The notes under the pieces are model-generated. The model was not told the DNA's origin. It worked only from the letters and a program-made list of their open reading frames with translations, and did no database searches. Shown in pieces: positions 45,724 through 52,949 of a stretch of 64,000 nt of DNA (position 1 is the stretch's first letter; every line of letters begins with the position of its first letter). Source of the stretch: an uncultured Bacteroides sp. (lineage in GTDB: Bacteria > Bacteroidota > Bacteroidia > Bacteroidales > Bacteroidaceae); assembly GCF_963675905.1 (NCBI RefSeq), contig NZ_OY780936.1:868001-932000 (forward strand), given 5' to 3'. The position numbers and the translations under genes were made by a program.

Positions 45724-46790
45724 TATTTATTTGCGATCAACTTTCTGACTTTTTCCATATCATGTTGTACCATGATCTTTACCAACTCAGGGAATGATGT
45801 TTGAGTAGGATTCCAGCCAAGTAATGTTTTTGCTTTGGTTGGATCACCTAATAATTGCTCAACCTCAGCCGGACGGAAATATTTAGGATCCACTTCTACC
45901 AATGCACGACCGGTAGCCACATCAATACCTTTTTCGTCAATTCCTTCACCTTCCCAACGAAGCTCAATGTCTACTTCTTTGAAAGCAAGTGTGCAGAACT
46001 CTCGCACGGTATGCATTTCTCCGGTAGCAATCACAAAATCTTCCGGAGTGTCATGTTGTAGAATCATCCACATACATTCTACATAATCTCTTGCATATCC
46101 CCAGTCACGTTGTGAATCAAGGTTACCCATGTAAAGCTTATCCTGAACCCCTTGTTTAATACGGGCAACAGCCAGAGAAATCTTTCTGGTAACGAAAGTT
46201 TCTCCACGACGTTCACTTTCATGATTAAACAAGATTCCGTTTACAGCAAACATACCATAAGATTCACGATAGTTTTTTGTAATCCAGAAGCCGTATTGTT
46301 TAGCAACGCCGTATGGGCTACGTGGATAAAAAGGTGTAGTTTCCTTTTGTGGAACTTCCTGTACCAATCCAAAAAGTTCGGAAGTAGAAGCCTGATATAT
46401 TTTAGTTTTCTTTTCTAAGCCTAGAATACGAACTGCTTCCAGCATGCGGAGAGTTCCTACAGCATCAGCTTCGGCTGTATATTCAGGAACATCAAAGCTG
46501 ACCTTAACATGACTTTGAGCTGCCAGATTATATATCTCATCTGGTTGCACTTGTTGGATAATACGTATAAGAGAACTGGAATCGGTCATATCTCCGTAAT
46601 GAAGATTGATAGTTCGTTGTTGTTTCATATCGCGTACCCATTCTTCAAAATATAGATGTTCGATGCGTCCTGTATTGAAAGAAGATGAACGGCGAAGTAT
46701 GCCGTGAACTTCATATCCTTTTTTTAATAAAAATTCAGCTAAGAAAGAACCGTCCTGACCGGTTATACCTGAAATTAAGGCTTTTTTCAT
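45723..46790 (-). CDS. gmd: GDP-mannose 4,6-dehydratase
   Basis: A 355-residue enzyme that starts de novo GDP-fucose synthesis from GDP-mannose. The nucleotide-binding motif is G-I-T-G-Q-D-G-S (8-15), the catalytic pair is Y-G-V-A-K (Tyr160, Lys164), and the S-T-S-E-L-F segment is typical. With fcl it supplies GDP-L-fucose without external fucose, complementing the salvage enzyme Fkp. Confidence 0.96.
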   Translation of the reverse strand: MKKALISGITGQDGSFLAEFLLKKGYEVHGILRRSSSFNTGRIEHLYFEEWVRDMKQQRTINLHYGDMTDSSSLIRIIQQVQPDEIYNLAAQSHVKVSFDVPEYTAEADAVGTLRMLEAVRILGLEKKTKIYQASTSELFGLVQEVPQKETTPFYPRSPYGVAKQYGFWITKNYRESYGMFAVNGILFNHESERRGETFVTRKISLAVARIKQGVQDKLYMGNLDSQRDWGYARDYVECMWMILQHDTPEDFVIATGEMHTVREFCTLAFKEVDIELRWEGEGIDEKGIDVATGRALVEVDPKYFRPAEVEQLLGDPTKAKTLLGWNPTQTSFPELVKIMVQHDMEKVRKLIANK

Positions 46791-47146
46791 GTCTATTGTT
46801 ATTAGTAAAGTTGTATTGTAATACCTATTTTGTGTAAATAATGTTATTTATTTTGCAAATATAATCTGTTTGTTTATTATATGAAAGAAAATAACCAATA
46901 AAAAGAAAATAAATTGTGCGGTAATATCTGTTTTTATTGTATTGAAACCATTGATTATAACTCATATTTGATTCTAAATATACTATCTTTTATAGCTATA
47001 TTATAAATAAAAAAATGTGAAAAAAGATATTTTTTTAGCGTTTATTTATTGTTGAAAACTGTATATATTTGTCTGCTATATTTATACTTATGTGGTGTTA
47101 CACTCAAAAGAATACTATACTTAACTGTGCTGAATAATAATGTAAG
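46791..47146. other. Upstream region of gmd, very A/T-rich
   Basis: On the minus strand TATATTTG at 46856-46863 is a probable -7 box for gmd. On the plus strand TATATTTG at 47064-47071 also fits the consensus but leads to no recognisable gene before the hairpin at 47147. Otherwise I see nothing. Confidence 0.45.
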
Positions 47147-47187
47147 AATCCCGCTCTGGCATTATGAAAATGCAAGAACGGGATTTA
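47147..47187. terminator. Hairpin downstream of the radical SAM gene
   Basis: AATCCCG (47147-47153) pairs with CGGGATT (47179-47185) and an inner GCATT/AATGC stem. It lies 26 bp beyond the radical SAM stop. Confidence 0.65.
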
Positions 47188-47212
47188 AGTTTAGAGTAAG
47201 TCTGTAATATTA

Positions 47213-48286
47213 TTAATAGCGAAGCTTGTTGTAATGACAAATAAGCAGTTTCCCTTCATTATTGCGAAGATGCATTCCGTTTCCTTCACAATAGCGGAAG
47301 TAATTGCACTTGGCACATTGATCTTTTTTCATCCATTCACGGTTGCGGAAGTTTTCAAATCGATTATTCCATATTTCCATAAAATTATCACGATATATAT
47401 TCCCTTGATAAAAATTACTTCGGATACTTGGGCAGGCAGAGATTGAGCCATCGATCAGAATTGAAGCTACACTAACACCTGCTCCGCAAGAATAGAAATT
47501 ATCTCTTACTTCTCCTTCGTATTTTCCGAGAAAGCCTTCGCATGCGTAGTTTATCTTTATTTTTCCCTCTTTACGACTCATTTTTATAAATTCCATCAAG
47601 CCAGTAAATTCTTGATTTGTGAGTAGAAGTTCCGGATCTTCTGCGGCTCGTCCTACCGGAAAGACTGTGAATATTCGCCAGTTTCTTACTCCGATGGATA
47701 TGAGATAGTTTTTTAATTCTTCTAAATCTTTATAGTTTTTGCGGTTTATGCACGTAACAACATCCCAATTTAAGTCCTTTTCAGAAGCAACCATTTTAAT
47801 AGCTTCTGTTGCCCGGATAAAACTTTCCGGATGTCCTCGCATCCAATTATGCTCTTTTTCAAGTCCATCCAGACTTATTGTAATAGAATGCATTCCGGAA
47901 GACAGTAATGAATCAAAACGTTTGCGAGTAAGATAAAGCCCGTTTGTTACGATTCCCCAAGGGAAACCTTTATGATAGAGTGCAAGGCCACATTCTTCAA
48001 TATCTTCTCTCATTAATGGCTCACCTCCGGTTATGACAATACATACCTCTGATGGATTAACATGCGGAGATATAGAATCAATAACCGTAAGGAAATCCAC
48101 CAATGGCATATCTTTCTGATATGTTGTTTTTTTGCAGTCACTTCCACAGTGCCGGCAATAAAGATTGCATCGTAAAGTACATTCCCAAAATAGTTGGCGA
48201 AGAGGATGTAATTTGACTTTGTTATGCCTTATTTTGCGAGCTATTTCTAATGCCAAGAGCTTTTTTAGAGTTATCTCATTTATCAT
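47213..48286 (-). CDS. Radical SAM/SPASM enzyme of an rSAM/lipoprotein pair
   Basis: A 357-residue enzyme. The radical SAM cluster motif is C-N-L-Y-C-R-H-C (Cys40, Cys44, Cys47), with G-G-E-P at 87-90. The C-terminal SPASM-type region has Cys267, Cys285, Cys324, Cys327, Cys333 and Cys350, enough for auxiliary iron-sulfur clusters. SPASM enzymes typically modify peptides or proteins. Its gene overlaps the preceding lipoprotein gene by 11 bp, which makes the lipoprotein the obvious candidate substrate or partner. I recall a TIGRFAM-defined 'rSAM/lipoprotein system' in Bacteroidetes (TIGR04133/TIGR04134) that fits; the chemistry is not known to me. Confidence 0.85.
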   Translation of the reverse strand: MINEITLKKLLALEIARKIRHNKVKLHPLRQLFWECTLRCNLYCRHCGSDCKKTTYQKDMPLVDFLTVIDSISPHVNPSEVCIVITGGEPLMREDIEECGLALYHKGFPWGIVTNGLYLTRKRFDSLLSSGMHSITISLDGLEKEHNWMRGHPESFIRATEAIKMVASEKDLNWDVVTCINRKNYKDLEELKNYLISIGVRNWRIFTVFPVGRAAEDPELLLTNQEFTGLMEFIKMSRKEGKIKINYACEGFLGKYEGEVRDNFYSCGAGVSVASILIDGSISACPSIRSNFYQGNIYRDNFMEIWNNRFENFRNREWMKKDQCAKCNYFRYCEGNGMHLRNNEGKLLICHYNKLRY

Positions 48287-48728
48287 TTTCGGATAGTTTT
48301 ATTGTCACGTTTTTTGTAGCTTCTCCTTCAAACCATCCTTCTCCATTAACTAAATCGCTTTTTTTGAATTCTACTTCTATTGAGTCCTTTTTATATGATC
48401 CGTTTGTCTCCCCATCAATATCTTTGCATATAAGCTTATAGGTTATTTCAATGATAGCAGGTTCACTTTTGTAAGTAAATTCTCCATTTGCATTGGATAG
48501 TAAAGTATCCGGTTTTATCCAATTATTGTTTGTATTGCAAATAATCTGAATTCCTTTTATTGCAGTGCCTGCATTGCTTTCTACTTTTCCTTTAATGGTA
48601 TGCAAAGCATAAGGCGACCCATACATGCAAGGTGTTTCTCCGGAACAACCGTTAAATCCTAGTAATACCATCATTCCTGATAGAACTTTATTGGCTAAAT
48701 TCAGCAATGTTGTGTTTCTCTTTTTCAT
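48276..48728 (-). CDS. Putative lipoprotein partner of the radical SAM enzyme
   Basis: A 150-residue protein with an N-terminal signal ending G-F-N-G-C (Cys28) as a likely lipobox. Soon after the lipid anchor comes Cys34 in C-M-Y-G-S-P-Y, a short conserved-looking motif. The rest (about 43-145) is a beta-sandwich of the carboxypeptidase-regulatory type (G-K-V-E-S ... G-E-F-T-Y). The radical SAM gene begins within its last codons. The M-Y-G-S-P-Y segment is a reasonable place to look for a modification (inference). Confidence 0.82.
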   Translation of the reverse strand: MKKRNTTLLNLANKVLSGMMVLLGFNGCSGETPCMYGSPYALHTIKGKVESNAGTAIKGIQIICNTNNNWIKPDTLLSNANGEFTYKSEPAIIEITYKLICKDIDGETNGSYKKDSIEVEFKKSDLVNGEGWFEGEATKNVTIKLSENDK

Positions 48729-49048
48729 ATCATGAAAATAGTAAAATTATTTATTAGTTAAACGACGTTGGACATATTATACTGCATTAATATAAAGAAA
48801 TATGTTCATTATTATTTTCTATACTTCTTTTTAGTAAGTTAAGGAAACAAGTAAATCGTCATTCAAAGAGTAAAAAAAGACATGACATAATAGCTTGGAA
48901 TGAATGATAGGGCAGGATATAGCTCTTGCTATATAACTCTGGTGAGAAAAGTTTCTTGAACAATATGTATGGACGAAAAAACAGGCCACTGGCAAAAATA
49001 ATTAATATAAGGCACCATTATTCTGTACTATTCAATTAAAAATTAGTT
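48729..49048. other. Upstream region of the radical SAM/lipoprotein operon
   Basis: No gene and no consensus promoter could be recognised. It should hold the promoter of the lipoprotein gene and the left border of the accessory island. Confidence 0.35.
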
Positions 49049-49168
49049 TCATCCCTCACTCCCTCACCTTTTTTACTAACAAGTTAAATAACAATTAATT
49101 ATATGGTGATGGTAGCATTTTGAACCCTCACCAAACCATCACTAAAAGGCATGAACCCTCACCTTTTT
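49049..49168 (+). repeat. CCCTCAC-rich repeat, left border copy
   Basis: It begins ATCCCTCACTCCCTCACC, contains GGTGATGGTAGCATTTTGAA and ends ACCCTCACCTTTT. The same sequence occurs in inverted orientation at 52434-52549, and a diverged copy lies at 27914-28045. Confidence 0.8.
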
Positions 49169-49201
49169 AAGCACAATCAGCATATTTCAGGATTAATTTT
49201 C

Positions 49202-49432
49202 ATGATATGGCAAATTTTTGTAGTTCTCCATCTGGAGAAAGCAAAGGGGGCAGATTCCAAGATGTCTGCCCATATTGAACGGACTTTCATTGCAGGCAAC
49301 GTGGATGAAAGTCGCGTACACCTCGACCGTGAGCTGGTAGCTTACCCCGAAGGCGTGAAATCAAGCACGGCATATCTCTATCCGTGTCTACTCTCCCTAT
49401 TTGTTTCATGTGGACTAACACAGATAAATTAA
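49202..49432 (+). pseudogene. N-terminal remnant of a MobV/Pre-type relaxase
   Basis: From ATG 49202 the frame reads F-V-V-L-H-L-E-K-A-K-G, then S-A-H-I-E-R-T, then D-E-S-R-V-H-L-D-R-E-L-V-A-Y-P-E-G-V. This is the characteristic start of plasmid mobilisation proteins of the Pre/Mob (MobV) family. Similarity stops near 49375 and an unrelated tail leads to a stop at 49432, leaving about a quarter of the expected length or less. It is evidence that a mobilisable element once inserted here. Confidence 0.65.
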
Positions 49433-49638
49433 TGGAGGTAATTACTGAATAGTAATATTGTTTCTTATCATACCTCTTTACTCTTTTAAAAGGTAATTGG
49501 AAAAAGATAATATGTACGTTAAAGCATACAAATAATTGTATTGGATAATTATGTCCTTTTTTAAGATAGTAAGACCATCATTTATCCTCAGTACCTTTGC
49601 ACTCGAAATTTAGAAATAATAAAGAAAGGAAAATTTTC

Positions 49639-49774
49639 ATGCATTTTACAGAACCAGTTTATAGGAATCCCTATTGGCCAACTTTTCCATTATTGGAAAT
49701 CACGCAAGGCTGCACACACAATAGTTGTAAGTTTTGTACCATGTATAGGGACGTTCGTTTTAAGGCGAGTCCGT
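49639..49774 (+). pseudogene. 5' fragment of a radical SAM protein gene
   Basis: ATG 49639 opens V-Y-R-N-P-Y-W-P-T followed by I-T-Q-G-C-T-H-N-S-C-K-F-C-T-M-Y-R-D-V, the cysteine motif of a Bacteroidetes radical SAM family whose members start almost identically (recalled). Similarity ends near K-A-S-P at 49772, exactly where the converging AraC-type gene ends, and an unrelated short tail follows. The gene seems cut off by the cassette to its right. Confidence 0.7.
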
Positions 49775-50650
49775 TTATTTACTCTTTCTGTATTGACTTG
49801 GCCGCAAGCTTGTATGTTTTTTAAAGAACTTGCAGAAGAATGCGGAGTTAGGGAAATACAGTGCGTCGGAGATGTTTTCAACACTCATGTCGCTATGCGA
49901 GAGTGCTGCCTTTGCCTCTGCAATGAGATATTCGTTGATCCACGACATCATGGTCTGTCCGCTCACTTGCTTAATGAGAGAGTTGAGATAGTTTGGTGTC
50001 ATTGCCATTTGATCTGCATAGAACGCTATCTTGTGTTCCTTGATGCCGTGAATGTTGAGAAGCGAGAGAAACTTTCGAAAAGTGGCAGTTTGTCGAGGAA
50101 TGTTTTGTGATGGAGAATAATTCTCTATTAAGGAGGTTTCCTGATGAAGCTGCAAGACATAACGAAGCAAAGAACTACCAATATCAACGAGCATACTGAT
50201 GTTGGTGGGCTGTGTCTCCGTGAGATTTCTAATGAGTTTGAAATATACTTGAATGTTATTCAGGTGCTGTTCGCTTGGCGAGAAGAGTGCATAGTCATCC
50301 TTCATTGTTATGGTGGGAATAAGGTCGGGACTGATGGAAACCGTGCGGAGATTAACATCGGGAGATGCACTCAACTGAGTAATCAGTGTGCCCGGTTTCT
50401 GGATGATGACGTTACCTTTGGATCGCTCTGCCTCTAAAAGATTATACGAGGCGAGGCACGTTCCATTGGTGACAAGAATCACTTGCCAGTCGCTTGACCG
50501 GTAAGGCTCGTTGTGCTTCCGCCAATCTTCCAAAGCAATGTTTTTGGAGTTCATCATTAGACCAAACGCATCAGATAGCCAAACACCCTTTGCGTGCTTG
50601 CCATTCTCGTAGAGCGTACCCTCCATATTTACGGTATCGATAATCTTCAT
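49775..50650 (-). CDS. AraC-family transcriptional regulator
   Basis: A 291-residue regulator with an N-terminal cupin-like sensing domain (about 20-180) and a C-terminal AraC DNA-binding domain of two helix-turn-helix units (about 195-291, ending F-K-K-H-T-S-L-R-P-S-Q-Y-R). A TATCTTTG box on the minus strand at 50673-50680 fits its -7 element. It is divergent from the oxidoreductase/flavoprotein pair, which it probably controls. Confidence 0.9.
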   Translation of the reverse strand: MKIIDTVNMEGTLYENGKHAKGVWLSDAFGLMMNSKNIALEDWRKHNEPYRSSDWQVILVTNGTCLASYNLLEAERSKGNVIIQKPGTLITQLSASPDVNLRTVSISPDLIPTITMKDDYALFSPSEQHLNNIQVYFKLIRNLTETQPTNISMLVDIGSSLLRYVLQLHQETSLIENYSPSQNIPRQTATFRKFLSLLNIHGIKEHKIAFYADQMAMTPNYLNSLIKQVSGQTMMSWINEYLIAEAKAALSHSDMSVENISDALYFPNSAFFCKFFKKHTSLRPSQYRKSK

Positions 50651-50778
50651 ATCTGTTGGATGATTATATTGGCAAAGATAATTATAATGTATAAAAAACA
50701 GGCTTTAAATTTGCTAAAATCATTGTAATAAACAATTATAGCCTTTAAAGAGATAGTGAAGAATATCGAAAACAGGCG

Positions 50779-50786
50779 TAACTTTG
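50779..50786 (+). promoter_or_regulatory. -7 box of the oxidoreductase/flavoprotein unit
   Basis: TAACTTTG lies 23 bp before ATG 50810. No TTTG is present at the -33 position, as expected for a promoter needing an activator such as the divergent AraC-type protein. Confidence 0.5.
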
Positions 50787-50809
50787 CACTATTAAAAATC
50801 AAGCAAAAT

Positions 50810-51559
50810 ATGAAAATAGGAATTATTGGTACAGGTGCCATCGGTGGCGCAATAGCAAGAAAGTTAGCAAGTGCAGGTCACGAAGTTAAAGTGGCAAACT
50901 CTAAAGGTGTGGAAGGTGTAAAAGACTTTGCACGCGAGATTGGGGCTGATCCACAAGATATTCGTGGGGTGGTGCGCGGTGTGGAAGTCATCGTACTTTC
51001 CATTCCTTTTGCATCCATTGTAGGGTTCCCCAAAGATTTGTTCAGTAGTATTTCTGAAGATGTCGTTATTGTCGATTCTAACAATTATTATCCGGGTGTG
51101 AACCACGGTGTGATTCAAGAGATCGAAGATGGTATGGTGGAGAGTTTATGGACAGCGGAGCAGATCGGTCGGCCTGTTATCAAGGCATTTAATATGTTGT
51201 TGGCACATAGTCTTGCCAATAGTGGTAAACCCGAAGGTGGCGAGAGACGACTTGGTATGTTGGTAGCCGGCGATGATACTATAAAAAAAGCAAAGGTGAT
51301 GGGACTTGTGGGTGATATGGGATTTGATGCAATAGACAACGGGCTGCTGAAAGATTCTTGGAGTCAGCAACCTAATTCTCCTGGGTATTGCTGTGACTAC
51401 ACGGCAGAAGAGCTCAACGATATACGTTCCAAATCAACTGCGACAAAAGAAAGTGTTTTCCAGAACCACAAGCGATTCGATGCGGAATTTGTTGCGTTGG
51501 CCAATGGTGGCTTCAGCCACGAGAATGTTATCAGAGTGAATAGAGAATTGAACAAGTAA
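50810..51559 (+). CDS. NADP(H)-binding oxidoreductase (F420-dependent NADP reductase-like fold)
   Basis: A 249-residue protein starting at ATG 50810; the longer frame from 50756 reaches into the promoter. The Rossmann motif G-T-G-A-I-G-G-A-I-A is at the N-terminus, and N-S-K-G (about 30-33) suggests NADP preference. Similar proteins are annotated as NADPH-dependent F420 reductases or 'NAD(P)-binding' proteins. Bacteroides do not use F420, so the true acceptor is unknown. It is followed after 24 bp by the flavoprotein gene. Confidence 0.8.
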   Translation: MKIGIIGTGAIGGAIARKLASAGHEVKVANSKGVEGVKDFAREIGADPQDIRGVVRGVEVIVLSIPFASIVGFPKDLFSSISEDVVIVDSNNYYPGVNHGVIQEIEDGMVESLWTAEQIGRPVIKAFNMLLAHSLANSGKPEGGERRLGMLVAGDDTIKKAKVMGLVGDMGFDAIDNGLLKDSWSQQPNSPGYCCDYTAEELNDIRSKSTATKESVFQNHKRFDAEFVALANGGFSHENVIRVNRELNK

Positions 51560-51583
51560 GCAATACGAATATACAAAGACATT

Positions 51584-52234
51584 ATGAAGAAGATTATGAT
51601 TATAGACGGAGGTCCACGCAAGACCTTCAATACGGCAAAGATGATTGAAGCTTTCACTGCTGGTGCAAAAGAAGCCGACGAAACCATCGAGGTGAAACAC
51701 GTGAGACTTTACGATATAAACTATTACGGCTGTGTAGCATGTATGGCTTGCAAGGTAAAAAATAGTAAATTTACAGAATACTGTGCCTACAAGGATGGCA
51801 TCACTGAAGTTTTAAAAGAAACAGCTTTTGCCGATGGCATCGTGTTTGCATCGCCCATTTTTTACAGCGATATCACTGCACAACTCCGTGCATTCATCGA
51901 GCGACTTACCTTTCCTTGGCTTTCCTATAATAACTATACCACTCATGCACCAAAGCGTGTGCCTACAGCTATCATCTATACGATGAATGCTACAGAGGAA
52001 TACCAGCCGCAAATGGAAGCGATGTACGATAGAAACGAAAGTCTAGTTGCTCGATTCCTCACACAACCAGAACGTATTATAGCCATGAATACTTTGCAGG
52101 TGAAGAATTACGATCTATATGAAATGGCCGGTTTTTCTAAAGAAAAGAAAGGAGACTGGCATAAAAGCCATTGGGAATTAGAACTGCAGAATGCACATCA
52201 GGCAGGAATTCGAATGGTAAAACAGTTGCAGTAA
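51584..52234 (+). CDS. Flavodoxin-like NAD(P)H-dependent FMN reductase / iron-sulfur flavoprotein
   Basis: A 216-residue flavodoxin-fold protein. The FMN phosphate loop is D-G-G-P-R-K-T-F-N-T (8-17). A C-V-A-C-M-A-C-K motif (50-57) with a further Cys near 67 resembles the cysteine cluster of iron-sulfur flavoproteins. S-P-I-F-Y-S-D-I-T-A (about 90-99) is typical of the family. It is probably a redox partner of the preceding oxidoreductase within a regulated stress or detoxification cassette (inference). Confidence 0.85.
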   Translation: MKKIMIIDGGPRKTFNTAKMIEAFTAGAKEADETIEVKHVRLYDINYYGCVACMACKVKNSKFTEYCAYKDGITEVLKETAFADGIVFASPIFYSDITAQLRAFIERLTFPWLSYNNYTTHAPKRVPTAIIYTMNATEEYQPQMEAMYDRNESLVARFLTQPERIIAMNTLQVKNYDLYEMAGFSKEKKGDWHKSHWELELQNAHQAGIRMVKQLQ

Positions 52235-52433
52235 AACTGTATAATGATTCCAATTACTTTTAAAGTTGGATGGAGACTAATACAGTCCTTTGCGGAAGTT
52301 TTTCTTTTGGTTAGTTTTATCTCCTTGTTGCAAATATATTTAATTTTAATAAAACCCTATTAAAATCAAAGAAATATTCGAAATAAGCAACAATATTAGG
52401 TTGAGTTTGATCGTTTTTGAATAAAAATAGCTC

Positions 52434-52549
52434 GAAAAGGTGAGGGATGAACCAAAAAGTGATGGTTTTGTGAGGGTTCAAAATGCTACCATCACCAAGT
52501 AATATGCTGTTTTTAAATATGTTACAAAAAAAGGTGAGGGAGTGATGGA
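52434..52549 (-). repeat. CCCTCAC-rich repeat, right border copy (inverted)
   Basis: Reverse complement of the repeat at 49049-49168: the minus strand reads CACTCCCTCACC, then GGTGATGGTAGCATTTTGAA, then ATCCCTCACCTTTT. Together the two copies bracket about 3.3 kb of accessory DNA. Confidence 0.8.
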
Positions 52550-52589
52550 CGGTTTTAGTTTTTCTCTAAGAACGTGCAAAAATGTAATG

Positions 52590-52740
52590 AAAAACATCCC
52601 GCCGGCTTTTTTAAAAACGTAACCGGATGTTGAACAAACTCCCGCCGGCTTTTGAAAATTGCAGGCGGGAGTTTGAAGCATTATTCTCCAATAATTTTCA
52701 GCCATTCGCCAATGGATTTTATTTATTGACGAATAAATTG
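52590..52740. repeat. CCCGCCGGCTTTT hairpin repeats
   Basis: CCCGCCGGCTTTT occurs twice (52598 and 52641). AAACTCCCGCC (52636-52646) pairs perfectly with GGCGGGAGTTT (52664-52674), and AACATCC pairs with GGATGTT around the first copy. The following CCATTCGCCAATGGATTTTATTTATTGA is closely matched at 28321-28348. A related TATCCCGCCAGCTTTTTTAT lies at 40084. No gene is supported here. Confidence 0.6.
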
Positions 52741-52889
52741 AAATCATACACCAACAATTTTCAATTTCATTCAATAATAAATCCAATTTTAGAAGGATGG
52801 TCTTTCACACAAATCTTATTATCCAGATGGCGCATCATTAAAAAAGCAAACAGATCAGCACCTTCTGCCGATAACATTAGTGAACCATA

Positions 52890-52930
52890 ATAAAAAGGCT
52901 CAGATGAACTGTTCATCTGAGCCTTTTTAT
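52890..52930. terminator. Bidirectional terminator after the PBP1A gene
   Basis: 52892-52909 and 52911-52928 are perfect complements (GGCTCAGATGAAC arm), flanked by A and T runs. It lies 20 bp beyond the PBP stop. Confidence 0.85.
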
Positions 52931-52949
52931 TTTTCAAAGCTTCATTTTT

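Noticed and set aside
47064..47146. Plus-strand transcription unit from the TATATTTG box at 47064 to the hairpin at 47147
   Set aside because: There is no TTTG at the right distance and the hairpin is better explained as the terminator of the converging radical SAM gene.
52627..52890. 87-codon plus-strand reading frame
   Set aside because: It is made of intergenic repeat sequence (CCCGCCGGCTTTT hairpins and a segment also found at 28321), so it is not a gene. The overlapping minus-strand frame 52478-52786 is rejected for the same reason.
52250..52949. Continuation of the truncated radical SAM or relaxase genes to the right of the cassette
   Set aside because: No frame here resembles the missing parts of either protein; only repeats and a terminator are present.
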